Part shown: positions 58,968 to 64,000 of the stretch, piece after piece
How the letters are laid out: the number at the start of each line of letters is the position of its first letter
Numbering within the stretch: position 1 is the first letter of the stretch
Origin: Pelomonas sp. SE-A7
GTDB taxonomy: Bacteria; Pseudomonadota; Gammaproteobacteria; Burkholderiales; Burkholderiaceae_C
Length of the DNA stretch: 64,000 nucleotides
Assembly: GCF_030345705.1 (NCBI RefSeq)
Contig: NZ_JAUASW010000002.1
Span: forward strand, 620,001 to 684,000
Direction: 5' to 3'
The notes under the pieces: model-generated
What the model saw: only the letters and a program-made list of their open reading frames with translations
Database searches by the model: none
What the model was told of the DNA's origin: nothing
Position numbers and translations under genes: made by a program

Positions 58968-59375
58968 ATGAGGAATCTGCAAAAGGCCGCCCAGCAGGGC
59001 TTCACGATGATCGAGCTGATCGTCGTCATCGTCATCCTGGGCGTGCTGGCCGCGACGGCCCTGCCCAAGTTCTTCGACCTCGGCAGCGATGCCAAGGCGG
59101 CGGCGCTGCAAGGCGTGGCCGGCGCCGCCAACAGCGCCATGTCGCTGAACTACGGCGGCTGCGCGGTGGTGGGCAACGTGGTCACCGCCAACAAGTGCGT
59201 GAAGATCCGCAACTGCAACGAAGTCCCCAACATCCTGCAGGGCGGCCTGCCGACCGGCTATACCGTGGCCAACCTGGCGATCGCGGCCATCGGCACGAAC
59301 GAGCCGGCCTGCACCATCACCCAGACCGCCGGCGGCGCCACGGCCACCTTCACCGGCATCGGCGCCGGCACCTGA
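58968..59375 (+). CDS. mshA: type IV prepilin, probable major MSHA pilin
   Basis: 135 residues. An 11-residue leader ends in Gly before FTMIELIVVIVILGVLAA, the classic prepilin peptidase site with Glu at +5. The globular part is short, with Cys at four to five points (GGCAV, NKCVK, RNCNE, PACTI) that can form disulfides. Good ribosome-binding site (AAGGAG) at 58954. Its position first among pilin genes after mshG and its strong signal fit the MshA/MshB role; which of the two cannot be proven. Confidence 0.82.
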   Translation: MRNLQKAAQQGFTMIELIVVIVILGVLAATALPKFFDLGSDAKAAALQGVAGAANSAMSLNYGGCAVVGNVVTANKCVKIRNCNEVPNILQGGLPTGYTVANLAIAAIGTNEPACTITQTAGGATATFTGIGAGT

Positions 59376-59393
59376 CCCCCAGAGGTCGGCATC

Positions 59394-62300
59394 ATGAGGG
59401 CGCTGCGGCGGTCAGCGGCGGCGGCCCTGCTGCTCGGTCTCCTGCTGGCAGCGACGGCCGCCCGGGCCACGACCTACAAGGTCGGCACGGCCAGCGCCAG
59501 CTGCAGCGCGCCGACCCACAGCACGATCACCGCGGCCCTGGCCGCGGCCGGTGCTTCCGGCAGCAACCACACGATCAACATCTGCGCCGGCACCTATGCC
59601 GAGAACAACCTCGACATCACCGGGTCTGGCCATGCCGGGCTGACCCTGCAGTCGCTCAGCGGCTCCATCGACGTCAAGATCTGGCCGGGCAACTGCACCG
59701 GCAACAAGCTGATCACGGTCAGCAAGACCAATGTGACGCTCAAGGGTCTGGACCTGCTGGGGCCCAACGGCAACTGCGTGGCCGTGTCAGGCAGTGATGC
59801 CGGCAACTTCACCGGCCAGAACCTCAAGGTCGACTCCCAGGGCGACGGCCTGAATTTCAGCGGCTATTCGCCGGCCCTGGTGCTGAGCAATGTCACCATC
59901 GTCTCGGCCAAGGGCATGGGGATTGATGTGGCCGGCACCGGCGACACCGTCACCATGACCGGCATCACTGTGACAGGCGCCAAGACCCACGGCATCCACG
60001 TCAAGGGTCGAGCCGGCAGCCCGGTGTTCACCGACCTGCAGATCACCGCCACCTCGCACGGCCTCTATCTGGAAGACACCCAGCATGCGACGCTCAAGGT
60101 CGCCAGCCTCAGCCGCAACTCGATCAGCGCCGGCAACGACGGCCTGCATTACGTGGGTGACATCGGCACCTTCAAGGTCTACGACACCAACCTCTCGGGC
60201 GGCACCGACAGCACCAATGACAACGCCGTCCAGGTGCAGAGCAATGTCTGGGGCGCCTGGGAGATCAAGCGGATCACCATAGGTGCTTCGCGCGGTGGCG
60301 CAGTCCGCGTCAACGGTGGCGACAGCCCCGTGCTCGAAGACCTGGACATCACGTCCGAGAAGGAAGGCATCTATCTCAAGGATTCGCAGCACGCGTCGAT
60401 CCGCGTGAATACGCTGAGCAAGAACACGATCCAGGCCGGCACCACCGGCATCTACCTGGCCGGCAACGCCGGCACCTTCACGGTCAACAAGACCGAGCTC
60501 ACGGCCGGCACCGGCGGCAGCCACCACGGCATCCGCGCCAACAAGACCTGGGGTGCCTGGCAGGTCACCAACAACAAGATCGTCAGTGCCGGCGGCCACG
60601 GCATCTACATAGAAACCGGCGGCGGCGGCGGCGTGGTCAGCGGCAACTACGCGCGCAGCAACGGCAACAACGCGATCCGACTGCTGGATGCCCAGGAATG
60701 GACCAGCACCCTGATTTCGGGCAACTGCCTCTATGGCAGCCTGGGCAGCGACGATGTCTACAACCGCGACCAGAACGCCAGCTACACCGTGGGCGGCGTC
60801 GGAAACTTCTGGGGCAGCACCACCGGCACGACCGGCTATTCCGAGACCTGCGCCGACGCCAATTCCAACGGCATCTGCGACAGCGCCTACACCGTGCCCG
60901 GCAACCCGACCCGCAGCGACACTGCAGCGCTGAAGACGGCCCCCGCCAGCTGCGGCATCACCACGCCCAGCAGCCTGCACCACCTGGAGATCCAGCATGC
61001 CAGCGGCAGCGGCGTCACCTGCGCAGCCAATACCCTGACCGTGCGGGCCTGCCAGGACGCCAGCTGCAGCACGCATTACACCGGCGGCGTCAGCGGCAGC
61101 CTGAGCGCCGGGGCCGGTGCCACCGTGGTCTGGCCCTCGGGCAGCGGCTTCAGCATTGGCAGCGGTTCCAGCTCGACGAGCGTGGCCATGCAGATGACCA
61201 CCGTGGGCTCGGCCCTGCTGGGTGCCACGGCCAGCTCGCCGACGGCCAGTTCCTCCACGAGCTGCAACTTCGGCAGCCCCAGCTGCACCTTCAGCGCCGC
61301 CGGCGCAGGCTTCCAGTTCGATGTGCTGAACCATGTGTCCGATGCCAGCCAGAGCGTGACCCTCAAGTCGGTGCGGGCGGACAACAACAACAGCTGTTCG
61401 CCGGTCTTCGTCAGCCAGGCCAAGACGCTGAAGTTCAAGTGCAGCTACACCAACCCCAGCAGCGGCTATGTGCCGGTGCGCGTCGCCGGTGCCTCGCTGA
61501 ACAGCGGCAATGACTCGGCCGCCGTCTGCGATGCCACCGGCCGCGACGTGAGCCTGAGCTTCAATGCCAGCGGTGATGCCAGCTTTACGCTGCAATACGC
61601 CGACGTGGGTCAGATGGGCCTGACTGCAACCTACACCGGCAGCGGCAGCGATGCCGGCCTGGTGATGACCGGCAGCGACAGCTTCGTCGCCAAGCCGGCC
61701 GGCTTCGCCCTCAGTGCGATCAAGCAGACGGCTTCGCCACAGGCCGCGAACCCGGTTCCAGCGGATGCGGCCGGCGCCAAGTTCATCAAGGCCGGCGAGA
61801 GCTTCGGGCTCACGCTGACGGCCCAGAACAGCAGTGGTGGCACCACCCGCAATTTCGGGCGCGAGAGCCCGGCCGAAGGCGTGACGCTCACGCCGACCTT
61901 GCTGCTGCCGGCCGGCGGAACCAATGGCAACCTCAGCAACGGCAGCGTTGCCGGCGGCAGCTTCAGCTCCGGCGTCGCCACGCTCAGCAACCTGACCTAC
62001 AGCGAGGTGGGCATCATCCGCCTGAGCTCGGCGCTGGGCGACGGCGACTACCTGGGCGCCGGCAGCGTGGCAAGCAGCAACAGCGCCAACATAGGCCGCA
62101 TCACGCCCCACCATTTCAAGACCGAGGTCACCCAAGCCTGCGCCAATACCTTCAGCTACGCGGGCCAGCCCTTCACGGTGAAGCTGACCGCGCTCAACGC
62201 GGCCGAGGCCATCACGGTCAACTATGCAGGCGCGAGCGGCTTCGCCCGAGATCACACGCTCAAGGAAGGCGTGGCCCTGGGCCTGGGCAGCTTCGGTTCC

Positions 62301-62957
62301 ACGGGCACCATCTCGAGTACCGCCTTCAGCAGTGGCGTTGCAACGCTGAGTACTCCGGCCTACAGCTTCACCAGCAAGCAGAGCGGCCCCGGCACCCTGG
62401 TCGTGCGCAGCGAAGACACCGACACCCTCAGCTCCTCAGGCTTCACCGAAGGCAGCACCCTGCTGCGCAGTGGCCGGCTGCGCCTGTCCAATGCCTTCGG
62501 CTCGCAGGCCCTGCCGCTGGAGCTGGGCATCGAGCTGCAGTACTGGAGCGGCAAGAGCTGGATCAAGAACACGCAGGACAGCTGTACCAGCATCCTGCCC
62601 AGCGCCGTCGTGCTCTACAACAAGCTCGCGCCCAGCGGCGCCTCGACCACGGCCCTGAACAACAGCGTCACGTCGATCAACTTCCTGACCGGCAAGCTGA
62701 CGCTTTCTGCGGCTTCGCCCGCCACCGCCGGCAGCCTGGACCTGGCCATCAACCTCGGCAGCGGCACGGCCGACGCGGCCTGCACCAGCCTGGCCCGGGA
62801 TCCCAGCGTCGGCACGAACAAGCCCTGGCTGCGCTCGCAGTACGGCAGCGGCGGCACCTGCGGCAGCGCCTGGGACCGCGACCCCAGCGCACGCGCCAGC
62901 TTCGGCATCTTCTCGCCCGAGACCCGGAGGACGCTGCATGCGCGCGAACTCTTCTGA
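59394..62957 (+). CDS. MshQ-like pilus-associated protein with N-terminal parallel beta-helix
   Basis: 1187 residues with a signal peptide (SAAAALLLGLLLAATAARA). Residues ~30-500 show right-handed parallel beta-helix repeats (runs of NxGI/HGIH/GLYLED-type turns). Residues ~525-1187 match the DUF6701/MshQ region: immunoglobulin-like strands, Cys pairs, and a terminal ASFGIF-type motif. Known MshQ proteins usually carry a lectin-like or other adhesion domain there, so the helix is an alternative binding module. It is placed between mshA and the minor pilins, not at the end of the operon, and overlaps the next gene by 20 bases. I infer a surface adhesin tied to the pilus. Confidence 0.75.
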   Translation: MRALRRSAAAALLLGLLLAATAARATTYKVGTASASCSAPTHSTITAALAAAGASGSNHTINICAGTYAENNLDITGSGHAGLTLQSLSGSIDVKIWPGNCTGNKLITVSKTNVTLKGLDLLGPNGNCVAVSGSDAGNFTGQNLKVDSQGDGLNFSGYSPALVLSNVTIVSAKGMGIDVAGTGDTVTMTGITVTGAKTHGIHVKGRAGSPVFTDLQITATSHGLYLEDTQHATLKVASLSRNSISAGNDGLHYVGDIGTFKVYDTNLSGGTDSTNDNAVQVQSNVWGAWEIKRITIGASRGGAVRVNGGDSPVLEDLDITSEKEGIYLKDSQHASIRVNTLSKNTIQAGTTGIYLAGNAGTFTVNKTELTAGTGGSHHGIRANKTWGAWQVTNNKIVSAGGHGIYIETGGGGGVVSGNYARSNGNNAIRLLDAQEWTSTLISGNCLYGSLGSDDVYNRDQNASYTVGGVGNFWGSTTGTTGYSETCADANSNGICDSAYTVPGNPTRSDTAALKTAPASCGITTPSSLHHLEIQHASGSGVTCAANTLTVRACQDASCSTHYTGGVSGSLSAGAGATVVWPSGSGFSIGSGSSSTSVAMQMTTVGSALLGATASSPTASSSTSCNFGSPSCTFSAAGAGFQFDVLNHVSDASQSVTLKSVRADNNNSCSPVFVSQAKTLKFKCSYTNPSSGYVPVRVAGASLNSGNDSAAVCDATGRDVSLSFNASGDASFTLQYADVGQMGLTATYTGSGSDAGLVMTGSDSFVAKPAGFALSAIKQTASPQAANPVPADAAGAKFIKAGESFGLTLTAQNSSGGTTRNFGRESPAEGVTLTPTLLLPAGGTNGNLSNGSVAGGSFSSGVATLSNLTYSEVGIIRLSSALGDGDYLGAGSVASSNSANIGRITPHHFKTEVTQACANTFSYAGQPFTVKLTALNAAEAITVNYAGASGFARDHTLKEGVALGLGSFGSTGTISSTAFSSGVATLSTPAYSFTSKQSGPGTLVVRSEDTDTLSSSGFTEGSTLLRSGRLRLSNAFGSQALPLELGIELQYWSGKSWIKNTQDSCTSILPSAVVLYNKLAPSGASTTALNNSVTSINFLTGKLTLSAASPATAGSLDLAINLGSGTADAACTSLARDPSVGTNKPWLRSQYGSGGTCGSAWDRDPSARASFGIFSPETRRTLHARELF
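59991..60602 (+). repeat. tandem 306-base units in the beta-helix region
   Basis: Two consecutive 102-codon units start at 59991 and 60297. Matching steps include GIHVKGRAGSPVFTDLQIT versus AVRVNGGDSPVLEDLDIT, GLYLEDTQHA versus GIYLKDSQHA, and a WGAW near each end; a third, partial unit begins at 60600. The unit length suits four to five beta-helix turns. Confidence 0.7.
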
Positions 62958-63411
62958 GCGGGGTTTTACGATGGCCGAGCTGGTGATGGTGATCGTCATC
63001 ATGGGCGTGCTGGCCGTGGTCGCCCTGCCGCGCATCCAGGCCAGCATGGGCTTCGACGACGAGGCCTGGCGCCAGGACGTGGCCACCGCATTGCGCCACG
63101 CCCACCACACGGCCGTGGCTGCGCGGCGACTGGTCTGCGCCAATGTCGCCACCGGCAGCGTGACCCTCAGCATTGCCGGAGCCAACCCTGCCAGCAGTTG
63201 CTCCGCCTCGATTCCCGGCTACAACGGCAATGCCGCCTTCGCCAGCAGCAGCAAGGCCCCGGCTACCACCAGCGCGACGCTGTACTTCCAGCCCTCGGGT
63301 CGCGTCACCAGTGACGGCGCCGGCAGCACGGCCGCCGATTTCACGATCACGATCAGCAGCCAGCCCAGCACGACGGTCAGCGTGACCGGGGAGACCGGCC
63401 ATGTGGAATAG
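62938..63411 (+). CDS. mshC: minor prepilin (MshC/GspH-like)
   Basis: 157 residues. Leader MRANSSERG then FTMAELVMVIVIMGVLAVVA, with Glu at +5, and a GspH-type body with a long helix (WRQDVATALRHAHHTAVAARR) and beta strands. It starts inside the end of the MshQ-like gene and overlaps the next gene by 11 bases. Order and type suggest MshC. Confidence 0.8.
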   Translation: MRANSSERGFTMAELVMVIVIMGVLAVVALPRIQASMGFDDEAWRQDVATALRHAHHTAVAARRLVCANVATGSVTLSIAGANPASSCSASIPGYNGNAAFASSSKAPATTSATLYFQPSGRVTSDGAGSTAADFTITISSQPSTTVSVTGETGHVE

Positions 63412-63877
63412 GCAGCAGCGCTCACTGGCTCAGCGGGGCTTCACGCTGCCGGAGGCGCTCCTGGTCATCGTGGTCCTGGGGCTGGGCCTGGCCGGCATCA
63501 TGAAGGCCTATTCCACGGTGGCCGCCGGATCGGCCGACCCGGTGGTGCAGAAGCAGCTGCTCAGCATCGCCGAGGAGCTGATGGAAGAAGTGCAGCTGCG
63601 GCCCTATGCGGTGGCCGGCAACGTGGCACCCACGGGTTGCGCGCGCAACACCTTCAACGACGTGCGCGACTACGACGGCTATGCCACGACCGGTCAGGTC
63701 TGCAGCATCGACGGCAGTCCCATCGGACAGGCAGGGGTGGTGTACACGATCTCCATTTCCGTGCAGCCGACCACCTTGGCAGGTGTCGCCAGCGCCTTGC
63801 AGATCACGGTCACCGTGAGCCAGTCCGGCCAGACCCTGAGCCTGGTCGGCTACCGGACCGACTACGCCGGCCCATGA
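63401..63877 (+). CDS. mshD: minor prepilin (MshD-like)
   Basis: 158 residues. Leader ends QRG before FTLPEALLVIVVLGLGLAG; Glu at +5 is kept and Pro is at +4. The body has the MshD-like helix with QLLSIAEELMEEVQLRP and two Cys (GCARN, VCSID). The stop overlaps the next ATG (ATGA). Confidence 0.78.
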   Translation: MWNRQQRSLAQRGFTLPEALLVIVVLGLGLAGIMKAYSTVAAGSADPVVQKQLLSIAEELMEEVQLRPYAVAGNVAPTGCARNTFNDVRDYDGYATTGQVCSIDGSPIGQAGVVYTISISVQPTTLAGVASALQITVTVSQSGQTLSLVGYRTDYAGP

Positions 63878-64000
63878 TGAACAGCCAGCCGCACCGCCCC
63901 CGCCCCGACCTGGGCTTCACCCTGGTGGAGATGGTGATCACCATCGTCATCCTGTCGGTGGTGGCCGTGGCGCTGTCCCTGTTCCTGAAGCCGGCGCTTG
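63874..64000 (+). CDS. prepilin-like protein (MshO-like), 3' end outside window
   Basis: Only 42 codons are visible. ATG 63874 overlaps the preceding stop; ATG 63877 is next. After a basic leader comes G, then FTLVEMVITIVILSVVAV, an intact prepilin cleavage site and hydrophobic helix. By order it should be MshO, a GspJ-like minor pilin. The gene continues past the edge. Confidence 0.78.
   Translation, partial: MMNSQPHRPRPDLGFTLVEMVITIVILSVVAVALSLFLKPAL

Overview
The window is a GC-rich (roughly two thirds G+C), tightly packed bacterial chromosome segment with 45 protein genes. I see no rRNA, tRNA, CRISPR array, insertion sequence, phage gene or pseudogene. No gap between genes exceeds about 230 bases. 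The gene families (DUF1415, YgiQ, MSHA-type pilus locus, AcrAB-type pump with its operator, AlgZ/AlgR-like system) suggest a betaproteobacterium of the order Burkholderiales, near Roseateles, Mitsuaria, Rubrivivax or Leptothrix. This placement is inference from family content and composition.

Layout. 1-6.8 kb: end of an M20 amidohydrolase, a DUF1415 protein, a translationally coupled ABC exporter plus beta-lactamase-like serine hydrolase, and a TPR lipoprotein. 6.8-23.1 kb (minus strand): two giant soluble hybrid histidine kinases with about 8 and 11 GAF domains, an HPt protein, a receiver-class III nucleotide cyclase, a membrane protein with a cyclic-nucleotide-binding domain, and a secreted YCF48-like protein. 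Read in order, these look like one relay: GAF sensing, phosphotransfer, cyclic nucleotide, effector. 23.2-28.3 kb: two membrane diguanylate cyclases and a small protein with a ruined GGDEF domain. 28.3-30.7 kb: DUF1134 protein, TetR repressor and divergent MBL-fold lipoprotein, with a perfect palindrome between the divergent pair. 30.8-35.9 kb: an AlgZ/LytS-like kinase, an overlapping pseudokinase, two LytTR response regulators flanking a phosphatase-like protein, and a secreted protein; AlgR-like boxes precede the operon. 36-39.9 kb: orphan molybdopterin oxidoreductase, cold-shock protein, small basic protein, periplasmic solute-binding protein. 39.9-46.5 kb: complete tripartite RND efflux system with divergent TetR and an almost exact acrAB-type operator. 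46.6-48.9 kb: YgiQ radical SAM protein. 49.1-64 kb: a receiver-EAL phosphodiesterase directly upstream of an MSHA type IV pilus operon (mshI, pilN-like, J, K, L, E, G, F-like, A, Q-like, C, D, O-like) that runs off the right edge.

Two second-messenger themes dominate. Cyclic di-GMP is made by the cyclases at 23-28 kb, broken down by the EAL protein at 49-51 kb, and probably sensed by the MshE ATPase, whose N-terminus has the MshEN fold known to bind it. cAMP or cGMP is the probable output of the GAF-kinase relay. The points most worth following are that relay and its regular 176-178-residue GAF array, the pseudokinase fused by overlap to a real LytS kinase, and the MshQ-like pilus protein carrying a parallel beta-helix.
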